Shown: piece by piece, positions 41,884 to 50,075 of the stretch
How the letters are laid out: each line of letters begins with the position of its first letter
Position numbering within the stretch: the stretch's first letter is position 1
Translations under genes and position numbers: made by a program
The notes under the pieces: model-generated
The model's input: only the letters and a program-made list of their open reading frames with translations
What the model was told of the DNA's origin: nothing
The model's database searches: none
NCBI GenBank assembly: GCA_018433975.1
Contig: JAHDQE010000043.1
Coordinates: 1-64,000, forward strand
Reading direction: 5' to 3'
DNA: 64,000 bases
Source of the DNA: Ornatilinea sp.
GTDB lineage: Bacteria > Chloroflexota > Anaerolineae > Anaerolineales > Anaerolineaceae

Positions 41884-43614
41884 TCAGGACAGTTCACTTT
41901 CCAGAAAGGCTTTTTCCGCATCCATCGTCCAGGTTTCATTGGCACCCAGACGGCGATAAACTTCGGGACACTTCTCTTTCAAACAAGATAGCGGCGTCAA
42001 CGGCAAATCCAGGATGTGGGGATAAATCACAATCTTCCCCGGGAATAAAGAATCCTTCATCGCCTGAACACCCTCCGGAATTTGTTTCAAGCCGCCAATA
42101 GCCGCCACGGACAGGTTCGGCTCCAGTTGTCCACCCACACACCGGTCGACCACTGCTTTCTGGTCATCCAGTCCGGAGCCGCTATTTCCGACCAACCGGA
42201 TCTGTTTCTCCCCGGTGATCAGCCAGGAATCCACCGTCATTTTCACCCCACGCTTCATGCCGGCAAAAACATTGATAACACCCTGCTCCGCCAGATGGTC
42301 ACAGGCCTCTGTGATGACATCCGGCAGTGTCAGCATAACTTCAATATCGTCAAAACCACCCCTGCGCCGGATTTCCTCCATTACAGCTTCATACCCCTGC
42401 CTGTCCGTCACCGGGTTGGTAAAAATCAGTTCTTTGTCATGTTTTTCGGCCAATGGGGCAAAAAATTCGCGCAAGGCTTCAAACCGCGTGGAGGTCACAT
42501 TACTGGTCACAATCGTTTTAGGCCCATGCTTCGATTCGATCGCCCGCTGTAAATGCATCCGCCCCATCGGTCCGCCGGCACCCATGATCCACGCCAAACC
42601 GTTGGGTTTCAATTCGGCTCGGACGGGGGTTTGCCGGTAAGCCTGTGTGATGCTGCCGGTTGCCGTTCCCACACACACGATTTCGTCATAGTGCATGCGC
42701 CCCAGATCCAGTTCAATCGGGCCGGACATCGGCTTCTCATTGAGCAGCGCCATAACCGCGCCTTTGTTCATCCGCGGGCTGACAGCCGCTACCTCCTGCG
42801 GGCCGCAATCCAGCAGGATAAGATCGTCAAAGGTTTCCTCTCCGGCTCCAATTTCCGCGGGGGATTTCTTCACGAATGCAATGCCCTGCTGCTCGCAGAG
42901 TGCCTGCAAGGACTTTTCAAAGCCTGCCGGGAGACCGCTGGCAACCACACGGTCCGGTTTTGAGCCTGCCACCCAGTCCGCATCGATGCTGTAATCCTCC
43001 CGCGAACCGGCACACCCCAGGACCCACATCGCGCCGCCCTGCTTGAGCGTGGTGCGGTAATTCATGCGGTAGGCTGCTTCCACGCAGGCCCACGGCTCCG
43101 TGATGGCCCCCGCGGCATAAGTCATCTCATCGGGCACCGGGATCAAATAATTGCCCGCGTCGCCCCTGAGGATTTTATCGTCGATCTTCGCATACTGGCG
43201 GTAGCCGCCGTCCATGCCAAAGGAAAAGGGAATGCTTTTCCCGTTGACCCACACATCCGGCTGGATGGTGTAGCGCGCGCCAATTTTATAGCGGTCCTTC
43301 AAGTTCTCTCCCACGCCAACCACCGTCATGCTGACCTCGTGGCCCGGGATGATCGGGTTGGTTTTCAGGTCCCGCCCCTTTAACCGGGGGTGGTTCGGCC
43401 CCTGCGATACTTCTTTAAGATCGGTATAGCATAAACTAACCGCATCAATCCGCATCAACAACTCATCATCCGAATATTCCGGGACAGGGCGGACAACGGG
43501 AGCCCCGTTTTTTCCCAGACTCTCGATCCCGGAACCATATAATGGCCATGTCTGTTGTGCAGCGGGGATGGGTTCTTTTGCAGCCTGGTATCGACGCAAT
43601 TTCTCAAAGTTCAT
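41884..43614 (-). CDS. zinc-type alcohol (sugar/polyol) dehydrogenase, extended
   Basis: A 576-residue MDR-family enzyme. The GroES-like N-terminus shows catalytic Cys in VSLCYTDLKEV, the GHEVSMTVVGVG motif, and Glu in AITEPWACVEAAYR. Two Rossmann-like parts follow, one at MWVLGCAGSREDYSID and one at AWIMGAGGPMGRMHLQRA, which explains the extra 200 residues compared with ordinary members. Sorbose-1-phosphate reductase-like and polyol dehydrogenases are related by architecture; the substrate is inferred from the PTS context as a hexitol or ketose phosphate. The stop codon is one base from the downstream dehydrogenase start. It is first in the operon. Confidence 0.82.
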   Translation of the reverse strand: MNFEKLRRYQAAKEPIPAAQQTWPLYGSGIESLGKNGAPVVRPVPEYSDDELLMRIDAVSLCYTDLKEVSQGPNHPRLKGRDLKTNPIIPGHEVSMTVVGVGENLKDRYKIGARYTIQPDVWVNGKSIPFSFGMDGGYRQYAKIDDKILRGDAGNYLIPVPDEMTYAAGAITEPWACVEAAYRMNYRTTLKQGGAMWVLGCAGSREDYSIDADWVAGSKPDRVVASGLPAGFEKSLQALCEQQGIAFVKKSPAEIGAGEETFDDLILLDCGPQEVAAVSPRMNKGAVMALLNEKPMSGPIELDLGRMHYDEIVCVGTATGSITQAYRQTPVRAELKPNGLAWIMGAGGPMGRMHLQRAIESKHGPKTIVTSNVTSTRFEALREFFAPLAEKHDKELIFTNPVTDRQGYEAVMEEIRRRGGFDDIEVMLTLPDVITEACDHLAEQGVINVFAGMKRGVKMTVDSWLITGEKQIRLVGNSGSGLDDQKAVVDRCVGGQLEPNLSVAAIGGLKQIPEGVQAMKDSLFPGKIVIYPHILDLPLTPLSCLKEKCPEVYRRLGANETWTMDAEKAFLESELS

Positions 43615-43681
43615 TTCCGTTCTCGATTCTATAAATATGTTTTGATTGCCGTTATTTTCAATTGTGATATTAGCTTGAATA

Positions 43682-43718
43682 TGATAACATTATATTATCA
43701 CTTAGGCTTATTTGTCAA
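43682..43718 (-). promoter_or_regulatory. consensus promoter with palindrome upstream of the PTS/dehydrogenase operon
   Basis: On the minus strand TTGACA (43718-43713) and TATAAT (43694-43689) are 18 bp apart. TGATAA (43682-43687) and TTATCA (43695-43700) form an inverted repeat over the -10 box. A 14-nt sequence (AATAAATGAGAATA on the minus strand, 43733-43746) recurs upstream of the SIS promoter at 36925-36938. Confidence 0.85.
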
Positions 43719-43897
43719 CAATCACTTTTATTTATTCTCATTTATTCTTATTTCAATGTCTTTTGCTGGTCTTTTTCGTGTTTTTCACACTTCAGGGATT
43801 TCTGGAGACCATCCGGTCCCCGATATAAGCCCAAGCGATCCCAACCCGGCATTCCTGGAATTCCGGGCTTTAAATCAATTCTTTCAGGAGTAACGAA

Positions 43898-44692
43898 ATG
43901 TCAGAAATCGGGAAAAAAGTCAGACTGAGTCAGATTCTTAATCCAAAAAGCGGTAACTCGATCATGCTGGCCATGGACCACGCCGCCGTCATCGGCCCCG
44001 TACCGGGCATCATCAATCCCTGCGAGACCGTGAAAGCCTGCGCAGAAGGCCGGCCGGACACCTGCTTCATGCCGATCGGCGCCATCAAACGGACCTACCC
44101 CATTTTTATCGAGCAGCACATTCCCTTCATTGTTTCGATAGATACCTGCACTTTCCTCGGCCCGGAACCGGATTACTTCATGGTATCGGACACCGTGGAG
44201 CACGCCATGAGCGTGGGGGCCAGTGCCGTCTCCATGCACGTCCTGCTCGGGCCTGCAAAGACCAGCGAGATGCTCAAAGGGCTCTCCAAAGTCGCCGTCG
44301 AATGCGACCGGCTCGGCATGCCCCTGCTGGCGATCATGTACCCCGAAGGCTTCGACAACATCTTCGATGTCAAATATGTCAAATGGGCCGCCCGCATCGG
44401 CTCCGAACTGGGCGCCGACCTGGTGAAGACCTATTACACCGGCTCCAAAGAAACCTTCGCCGAAGTGGTTGAATCCTGCACCGTGCCCGTGATGCTGTCC
44501 GGCGGCGAAAAGACCAAGCTCCCCCAGGATTTCCTGCAAACCTTAAAGAACTGCATGGATGCCGGCGGGCGCGGCTGCGCCGTGGGGCGCAACGTCTGGC
44601 AGTCCGAGAACCCCAAAGCCATGCTGAACGCCATCCACAAAATCGTCCACCAGAATGGCACTGTGGAACAGGCCCTGGCCGAACTGAACTAA
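43898..44692 (+). CDS. class I aldolase (DeoC/LacD/LsrF, DhnA family)
   Basis: The 264-residue TIM-barrel protein begins RLSQILNPKSGNSIMLAMDHA, the DhnA/LsrF start, and carries the Schiff-base lysine in SELGADLVKTYYTG. The conserved VMLSGGEKTKLPQDFL is near residue 195. It should cleave a ketose phosphate, such as fructose-1,6-bisphosphate or tagatose-bisphosphate, after reactions of the neighbouring PTS/dehydrogenase genes. It is divergent from that operon and closes with a strong terminator. The ATG at 43898 follows AGGAG. Confidence 0.88.
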   Translation: MSEIGKKVRLSQILNPKSGNSIMLAMDHAAVIGPVPGIINPCETVKACAEGRPDTCFMPIGAIKRTYPIFIEQHIPFIVSIDTCTFLGPEPDYFMVSDTVEHAMSVGASAVSMHVLLGPAKTSEMLKGLSKVAVECDRLGMPLLAIMYPEGFDNIFDVKYVKWAARIGSELGADLVKTYYTGSKETFAEVVESCTVPVMLSGGEKTKLPQDFLQTLKNCMDAGGRGCAVGRNVWQSENPKAMLNAIHKIVHQNGTVEQALAELN

Positions 44693-44751
44693 CCCCTCCC
44701 GAATCCCCGGAGGGTCAGGTACGTCTCCTTTCAGACCCCCGGGAACACCAA

Positions 44752-44785
44752 AAAGCAGCCTGCCAGTGATTGGGCAGGCTGCTTT
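44752..44785 (+). terminator. terminator of the aldolase gene
   Basis: A 13-bp stem (AAAGCAGCCTGCC / GGCAGGCTGCTTT) with an 8-nt loop is followed by GGGTTTC. Confidence 0.85.
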
Positions 44786-44811
44786 GGGTTTCTCAATATT
44801 CAACATCTAAT

Positions 44812-44853
44812 CCAATATCAATCGTGTGCGCCGGAAGCGCGCCAGCGCTAGTC
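44812..44853 (-). pseudogene. 3' remnant of an ABC permease gene
   Basis: The minus-strand frame reads ALARFRRTRLILD-stop. The intact permease at 45105 ends ALARFQRTRLILD. The shared segment is about 42 bp with a few substitutions, so it is the end of a lost paralogous copy. Confidence 0.7.
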
Positions 44854-45030
44854 AAGCCAAGTAGGGTGGGCGCAGGGATGGGGAACAAGGTGTTCCACTA
44901 AATTCACCGGCATCCCGAAACCCACCAGCCAACCAGGAATCGGTGGGACACGGGGCGGGGGGGGAGTGCCCATATCCCCTGGAAGGACTACATCCGCCCC
45001 TCCTCCCGCCTACGAGTCCCTTAAATGACA

Positions 45031-45055
45031 CAGGCGCGGCCATGAGCCGCGCCTG
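45031..45055. repeat. intergenic perfect hairpin
   Basis: CAGGCGCGGC and GCCGCGCCTG pair perfectly (10 bp) around a 5-nt loop. Confidence 0.7.
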
Positions 45056-45059
45056 CCTA

Positions 45060-45093
45060 AGAAACCGAGTTTTTTCAAAAAAACTTGGTTTCT
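45060..45093. repeat. intergenic 16-bp hairpin of a dispersed type
   Basis: AGAAACCGAGTTTTTT pairs with AAAAAACTTGGTTTCT apart from one G-T wobble, across a two-base loop. Similar hairpins with AGAAACCGGGTTTTTT occur in cyanobacteria and related genomes as I recall, so this may be a repeat of that type. It may also terminate the ABC operon on the minus strand. Confidence 0.55.
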
Positions 45094-45104
45094 GCTTCTC
45101 TAGC

Positions 45105-45842
45105 CTAATCCAATATTAACCGGGTGCGCTGGAAGCGCGCCAGCGCCAGAGCGATCAGCACGATGTCGGCGACTACCAGCACCGCCCCGCCAACCCCGGC
45201 CACCATCCTCAGATTCAGTCCATCCAGAAAAGCTCCCACAGCCGTTACGTCGGTCTTCGGCAGCACCTGCACCAGGATGGTCGGCGTCAGGAACAGCGCC
45301 AGCATCACCAGACTCATGCGCTGGTAGGCCACCCGCGCGGTCGGCGCGTGCAGCGAGACAAACACCCCGATGCTGCTCATCAGCACGGCCGTCAGCAGGC
45401 TGAAGACCACCACCCCCAGGAAGCTCCCCAGCGGGTAAAACTGCACGCCTCCCGCCGGATGGACAATGTTCACCGTCACCGCTCCCAGCAGCACGCCGGC
45501 CATCGCCAGCCCCCAGCCGTACAGCACTGCCGCGCCGATCTTGCCCAGCAGGATGGCCCGGTCCGTCAGGCGGCTCGCCAGCAGGGTTTCCAGGGTATGC
45601 CGTTCGCGCTCCCCGGCGATAGCATCCGTCACCACACTCACCACCAGGAACACCGGCAGCCAGGCCCACGCCAGCATCGAGACCGGGTTGGTCAGCCACT
45701 CCTCGCCGCCCTGCAGCGGCAGATAGACCCCGATCAGCCCCAGGATGACCGCAATGCTCAGCAGCCCGCTCCGGGCGGTGCCGCGGTTGAAAATAATTTC
45801 TTTAAGATCTTTTGTGATGATCGTCCACATATCCCGAATCAT
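45105..45842 (-). CDS. ABC-2 type exporter permease
   Basis: The 245-residue protein has six hydrophobic helices and the ABC-2 signature in the first loop, SVVTDAIAGERERHTLETLLASRL. The start MIRDMWTIITKDLKEIIF is typical. Its gene overlaps the 3' end of the ATPase gene by 4 bp (translational coupling). The substrate is unknown; in such operons lipids, antibiotics or peptides are possible. A remnant of a second copy of its 3' end lies at 44812-44853. Confidence 0.88.
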   Translation of the reverse strand: MIRDMWTIITKDLKEIIFNRGTARSGLLSIAVILGLIGVYLPLQGGEEWLTNPVSMLAWAWLPVFLVVSVVTDAIAGERERHTLETLLASRLTDRAILLGKIGAAVLYGWGLAMAGVLLGAVTVNIVHPAGGVQFYPLGSFLGVVVFSLLTAVLMSSIGVFVSLHAPTARVAYQRMSLVMLALFLTPTILVQVLPKTDVTAVGAFLDGLNLRMVAGVGGAVLVVADIVLIALALARFQRTRLILD

Positions 45843-46780
45843 TTCTGTTCCTCCATCAACGCCAGGAAAACGTCTTCCAGACTGGTTCCTGTCTTACGCA
45901 CTTCATCCACGGCCGCGCCCTGCATCACCAGGAAGCGCACCACTTCCGCGCTGTCCGCGTCCTCGGTCAAATCGATAACCAGATGCTGGTTCGCCTGCCG
46001 GGCTCCCACCACCTCCGGGAGCGCGTTGAGCTGCGCCAGCAGCGCCTCTCCGGTCAATCCGCGCCCGAAGATTTCCACCCGTTGGCTGCCTTTCCGGCCG
46101 CGCAGTTCTTCCGGCGCGCCCACCGCCAGCAGACGGCCTTCCCGCAGCACCCCCACCTGGCTGCACAGCTTTTCCGCTTCGGACAGGTTGTGCGTCGTCA
46201 GGAACACCGTCACCCCGGACTGCTCCGCCAGCCGCAGCAGGTCCTCCCGCAGCGCGGCCGAGGCCACCGGGTCCAGCCCGGCGGTCGGTTCATCCAGAAA
46301 GACCAGCCGGGGACGGTGCAGCAGCGCCCGGGCCACGGCCAATTTCTGCTTCATGCCGCGGCTCCAGCCGCCCACCACCTCTTTGCGGCGCTCCCACAGG
46401 CCGATGCTGTTCAACAGCTCTTCGATCCGTGCGGCCCGTTCGGGCTTCGGCATGTGCCACACCTTTCCATAGAACTCCAGGTTGTCTTCGGCCGTCAGGC
46501 GTTCGTATAACCCGGTGTGCTCCAGCAGCGCCCCGCAGGCTTCGCGGACGGAATTCCCCTGCCGGATGGGGTCCATCCCCAGCACTTCCGCCCGCCCGCC
46601 GGAAGGTTCCAGCAGCCCCAGCAGCAGCCGGATGGTAGTCGTTTTCCCCGAGCCGTTCGGCCCCAGCAGGCCAAACACCGTCCCGGTGGGGATCTCGAAA
46701 GATATTTCCTTGAGCGCCTCGATACTGCCAAAACGGCGCGATAAACCCTCTACCTTTACTGCACTTGATTTTGCTTCCAT
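45839..46780 (-). CDS. ABC transporter ATP-binding protein
   Basis: A 313-residue ATPase with Walker A LLGPNGSGKTTTIRLL, Q-loop region ALLEHTGLYERLT, signature GWSRGMKQKLAVAR in place of the common LSGGQ, Walker B RLVFLDEPTAGLDP and the H-loop THNLSEAEKL. The last 100 residues form the accessory domain seen in ABC-2 exporters. The gene lies between the HTH regulator and the permease and overlaps the latter by 4 bp. Confidence 0.92.
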   Translation of the reverse strand: MEAKSSAVKVEGLSRRFGSIEALKEISFEIPTGTVFGLLGPNGSGKTTTIRLLLGLLEPSGGRAEVLGMDPIRQGNSVREACGALLEHTGLYERLTAEDNLEFYGKVWHMPKPERAARIEELLNSIGLWERRKEVVGGWSRGMKQKLAVARALLHRPRLVFLDEPTAGLDPVASAALREDLLRLAEQSGVTVFLTTHNLSEAEKLCSQVGVLREGRLLAVGAPEELRGRKGSQRVEIFGRGLTGEALLAQLNALPEVVGARQANQHLVIDLTEDADSAEVVRFLVMQGAAVDEVRKTGTSLEDVFLALMEEQK

Positions 46781-46790
46781 TCTATTTCCT

Positions 46791-47096
46791 CTAAATTTTT
46801 CCTAAAAACGCCTTCAATTGTTTTCGATAATCTTCAAAAGCCTTGCGTCCCGCGGGGGTCAGCCGGCAGATGGTCTGCGGTAGTTTCCCGCGGAAGGTCT
46901 TTTCAATTTCCACATACCCGGCTTCCTCCAACCGGCTGAGGTGCGCAGAAAGGTTGCCTTTGGTCAGCCCGGCCTCCCGCAGCAGGAACAGGAAATCGGC
47001 TTCCTCTGCCGCGAACAGGATCGACATGATCGCCAGCCGCGCCGGTTCATGGATCAGGCGGTCCAGATCGGTAATACTTCTCGCATCCTCATTCAT
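46791..47096 (-). CDS. winged-helix transcriptional regulator (HTH_34 type)
   Basis: The 101-residue regulator contains ILFAAEEADFLFLLREAGL, the recognition region GNLSAHLSRLEEAGYVEIEKTF and the beta-wing QTICRLTPAGRKAF. Small dimeric regulators of this group usually govern the ABC exporter in their operon. Its 3' end is 10 bp from the ATPase gene, and its 5' end overlaps the preceding membrane-protein gene by 8 bp. The paired 10-bp palindromes at 47751-47777 are plausible binding sites. Confidence 0.82.
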   Translation of the reverse strand: MNEDARSITDLDRLIHEPARLAIMSILFAAEEADFLFLLREAGLTKGNLSAHLSRLEEAGYVEIEKTFRGKLPQTICRLTPAGRKAFEDYRKQLKAFLGKI

Positions 47097-47736
47097 GATC
47101 CACCTGCGCCGGTTCGGTGTTTCGCAGGTAGTTCCGCAGGGTAAACAGCCCGGAAAAGACCCACATCAGGCCGATCCCGCCAAAGAACACTCCCATCAAC
47201 TGCGTCCCCTGGAAATTCAGCAGCGCGCTGGCTGCCCCCAGCAGGAACGTCAGGCCCGCAATCACGTAGAACCGTGTCAGACCCAGCGAGTATCCCAGAT
47301 AGATCAGGAACAAAGCGACCATTGTGCCGCTCACCAGGAAGGTCATATTCTCGGGCAGTCCCTGTGAGACCAGCGCCACCGTCGCTCCCACGGCTGCCGC
47401 GATCAGCGCGGTTTGCAGGATGCGCTTCCAGCGCCCACTGCCCTTCTGCCGGGGATAAGACACATACCCGGTGCGTGGGAAAGTCAGCGTCTCTTTGAAA
47501 TACCGCACCGTCCGCTTGACCAGCAGGCCGCCCAGCAGGATCACCACCGGCTGCCCCAACCCCAAAGCCACCGCCAGGATTGTCTCATTGCCTCGGGCAA
47601 ACCGGCTCACTCCGATCATATAGAGTGCGTACAGCAAGATCACAACTCCGGCTCCCATCTCGGCCAGACCATCCACATACCAGTAGCGTTTGGTGCGCTG
47701 GATCATCTCATCAATTGGATTGATTTCTCGATTCAT
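47089..47736 (-). CDS. multipass membrane protein of the ABC operon, unknown
   Basis: The 215-residue protein has about six hydrophobic segments beginning with GVVILLYALYMIG and ending with FFGGIGLMWVFSGLFTLR. No enzymatic motif is seen. Its start at 47736 has AGGAGA upstream. Placing it first in the operon, before the HTH gene and overlapping it by 8 bp, suggests a sensor or accessory role in the exporter system. Confidence 0.7.
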   Translation of the reverse strand: MNREINPIDEMIQRTKRYWYVDGLAEMGAGVVILLYALYMIGVSRFARGNETILAVALGLGQPVVILLGGLLVKRTVRYFKETLTFPRTGYVSYPRQKGSGRWKRILQTALIAAAVGATVALVSQGLPENMTFLVSGTMVALFLIYLGYSLGLTRFYVIAGLTFLLGAASALLNFQGTQLMGVFFGGIGLMWVFSGLFTLRNYLRNTEPAQVDHE

Positions 47737-47750
47737 CTCTGTCTCCTCAT

Positions 47751-47777
47751 AAACTGGTTTGCAACACAAACTAGTTT
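47751..47777. promoter_or_regulatory. paired operator-like palindromes of the ABC operon
   Basis: AAACTGGTTT (47751-47760, nearly palindromic) and AAACTAGTTT (47768-47777, fully palindromic) are separated by 7 bp and lie immediately upstream of the first gene. They are candidate sites for the HTH_34 regulator. Confidence 0.6.
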
Positions 47778-47974
47778 ACAGTAGTCTATCGCGGTTTTAT
47801 CCGCCTGTCAAGAGTTTTTCGACAATATTTTCCCGCATCAAGGGTCATCCAACATCGCAAAACCTGTGGGCTTCCCCTCTCCTCCGCGTCCTTGCGATTC
47901 TGCGTTGAAAAACGTACGGTCCATCCTCCCCGCTCCCCACCAATTTTCTTCATCCACCCAAATTACCCAAAATA

Positions 47975-48008
47975 CCGCTTTACCTGCGGCCTCATTTGTG
48001 CTTTAATA
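47975..48008 (+). promoter_or_regulatory. conserved promoter of the cysteine-rich/HEAT-B genes
   Basis: CCGCTTTACC at 47975-47984 and GCTTTAATA at 48000-48008 match the 15883-15916 arrangement, with 25 bp between the two starts. The following 129 bp before the cysteine-rich gene are AT-mixed and without a gene. Confidence 0.55.
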
Positions 48009-48136
48009 GGTTAACGATCTCTTCCTATCCCGCAGAAGAGGTCCCAAACGATCACACAACAGCATACTGACCGCACGGTTTTCTGCCATGCAGGGTGGTC
48101 AAACACAATCCTGGATAAAGATCGGGGAGGTGTGTT

Positions 48137-48523
48137 ATGAAACCTGTACGAAAGCGTATTTCAACTCTAGCAGCCTGGGGATTCCTGTTTGCGAGCCTGG
48201 GAGATCTTGCGCGCCGGGCTTCCGCAGATGCCGCCTCACGGGAAGAGTCCACTTGCTGGAATTGTGCGCATCTCCGGATCGGTCATCTCGATCAGATGGT
48301 CAATTGGATGCACTGCAAGTGCGGGCACCGCCTGATTCCTCAGGAAAAACTGATTTGCCGTCATTACCTCTTCAATGACCCCGGCGAACGCGTTGTCCGG
48401 GTCACGGTTGATAATTGGACCGAATTCAACGGGTCAGGCCCGGCCATGTTGGGCCAGCCCGCCTGCGAAGATTGGTCAGCCAGCGGCCGCCGGGTCGCAC
48501 TGGCCCCGCCCTGCATAAACTGA
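48137..48523 (+). CDS. cysteine-rich exported protein, unknown
   Basis: The 128-residue protein has a weak signal sequence (KRISTLAAWGFLFASLGDLA) and eight cysteines in a compact part: CWNC, HCKCG, ICRHY, ACEDW and a final C. The layout is reminiscent of a zinc- or disulfide-stabilised module, but I recognise no family. GGGGAGG precedes the ATG. It shares an upstream promoter-like element with the paralogous HEAT locus and precedes HEAT gene B. Confidence 0.6.
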   Translation: MKPVRKRISTLAAWGFLFASLGDLARRASADAASREESTCWNCAHLRIGHLDQMVNWMHCKCGHRLIPQEKLICRHYLFNDPGERVVRVTVDNWTEFNGSGPAMLGQPACEDWSASGRRVALAPPCIN

Positions 48524-48586
48524 TTAAAACTGCCCGCCACACGCCGCCGGAAATATCCAGCGGGCAGTCAGGAGAAAACAGAGAAG

Positions 48587-49906
48587 ATGAATTTTGTGCA
48601 AATTGTACTGATTGTCGTTGGAGCCCTGGCCGTTGGGCTGGCCGCTGTGATCCGGATCGCATTTCTCAGGTCCCAGCCCACCCCGGCACAGGTGCTGGCC
48701 GGACAGGGGAATACCGTTGAACTGCAAAAGGCTATCAACAGTCCCATGCAAAAGGAAGAGGACCGTCTGGCCGCAGCCGCCGCGCTGATCCAGGCCGCGG
48801 CCCGCCATCAGGACCGCGCCCAGCTCCGTAAGGCCGCCGACCTCTTGATGAATTTTATTCTGGCGCGCTCCACTTTCCAGGTGCGCAAAGCCGGAAAACT
48901 CTTCCTCCAGGCAAATGAACTCCTCCAGGACCCCATTTTCCGCGAAGCCCAGGCCGTGCGCCTCGCGGAAGCCGACCCAGGCCAATGGCCTCTGGAAAAG
49001 CAGGAAGCGGTGGTGGAAATTCTGGAAAACCTGGCCGCTTCCACTGCCGGGAACGGCGGAAGCCACCTGGAAATGCTCGTCCTGGGAGCTAAAACCACGC
49101 TGAGCGGGAATATCCGCGCCCAGGGCATTGCACTTAACGCTCTGCTGGAAGCCACCCGGGAATCCGACCCCTCCATCCGCAAAACAGCCGTGTTTACTCT
49201 CGCCCAGGTCGCCAGCCGCTCTTCCAACCCCGACTTTCAGGCCCGTGCCATTGGCGGGTTGATCGCCTGCCAGCAGGATCCCGGTAAGGTGATCCATCTG
49301 GCGGCTACCACCGCCCTGGAACGTGTCGTCCTCAAAGCTGCCCATCCCGAAGCCCAATTGTGGGCCGAAGAGGCTCTGGTGGCATCCCTTCATTCTTCAC
49401 ATCCCGATGTCTGCGGCGCTTCCCTGGCAGCCCTGCAAAACATCCGGACTGTCCGCCCTCTTTTACGCCCCGACCTGGATGCATCTCTCGCAGCCGCCCT
49501 GCACTCTGCCCCCTCCGACATGCGGCAATCCATTCTCGAGATTCTGCATACAAGCTGTCTGGATCTGGCAAGACCCACCCGGCAGGCCATTGTGCTCTCC
49601 GGTCTGGAAGCTGCCATTACGGATCCCACACCCCTCGTTGGCCGTCTGGCGGTTGAAATGCTGATCGCCCACGAACCGCAGATCAAAGAGTATGATCTGC
49701 GCGGTCGGGTGCTCAAGGCGCTGTTCAATGGGCTTGCCTGCCCCGATTGGCAGGCTCAATTCCTGGCAAGCAAGCACCTGATTTCCCTTTACCAGAGCAC
49801 TGCCCTCACAAAGGACCAGCGCGAGCAGATCCTGCTGCATAAAGACGAAATTAACGCTTCGGGAGCGGCCTCAACGGGCATCCGTATCTGGTGGCAAACC
49901 GAATAA
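48587..49906 (+). CDS. membrane-anchored HEAT-repeat protein (paralogue B)
   Basis: The 439-residue protein has an N-terminal transmembrane helix (about residues 4-26) followed by about nine HEAT-like helical pairs, for example SIRKTAVFTLAQVASRSSN and DMRQSILEILHTSCLD. The last part, DWQAQFLASKHLISLYQST, corresponds to the EIRFHAAETLMALYQSD unit of paralogue A, but the zinc-ribbon tail is missing. The function is unknown. The start ATG follows AGAGAAGATG-like sequence. Confidence 0.75.
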   Translation: MNFVQIVLIVVGALAVGLAAVIRIAFLRSQPTPAQVLAGQGNTVELQKAINSPMQKEEDRLAAAAALIQAAARHQDRAQLRKAADLLMNFILARSTFQVRKAGKLFLQANELLQDPIFREAQAVRLAEADPGQWPLEKQEAVVEILENLAASTAGNGGSHLEMLVLGAKTTLSGNIRAQGIALNALLEATRESDPSIRKTAVFTLAQVASRSSNPDFQARAIGGLIACQQDPGKVIHLAATTALERVVLKAAHPEAQLWAEEALVASLHSSHPDVCGASLAALQNIRTVRPLLRPDLDASLAAALHSAPSDMRQSILEILHTSCLDLARPTRQAIVLSGLEAAITDPTPLVGRLAVEMLIAHEPQIKEYDLRGRVLKALFNGLACPDWQAQFLASKHLISLYQSTALTKDQREQILLHKDEINASGAASTGIRIWWQTE

Positions 49907-50075
49907 AACGTCCTCATTCCTCCAAAAATTTTTCTCCCCCCAAATCAGAGAGGAAGAGCCGCTTGGTTCTTCCTCTCAAACTGTAGCATGTGCATCCTTC
50001 GGTACCCCTGTTCCCTGGTTCCGCTGTATCTCCGCGGCAAAAAGCTCCCCGGTGTAGCAACCGATTCAATGCCCT

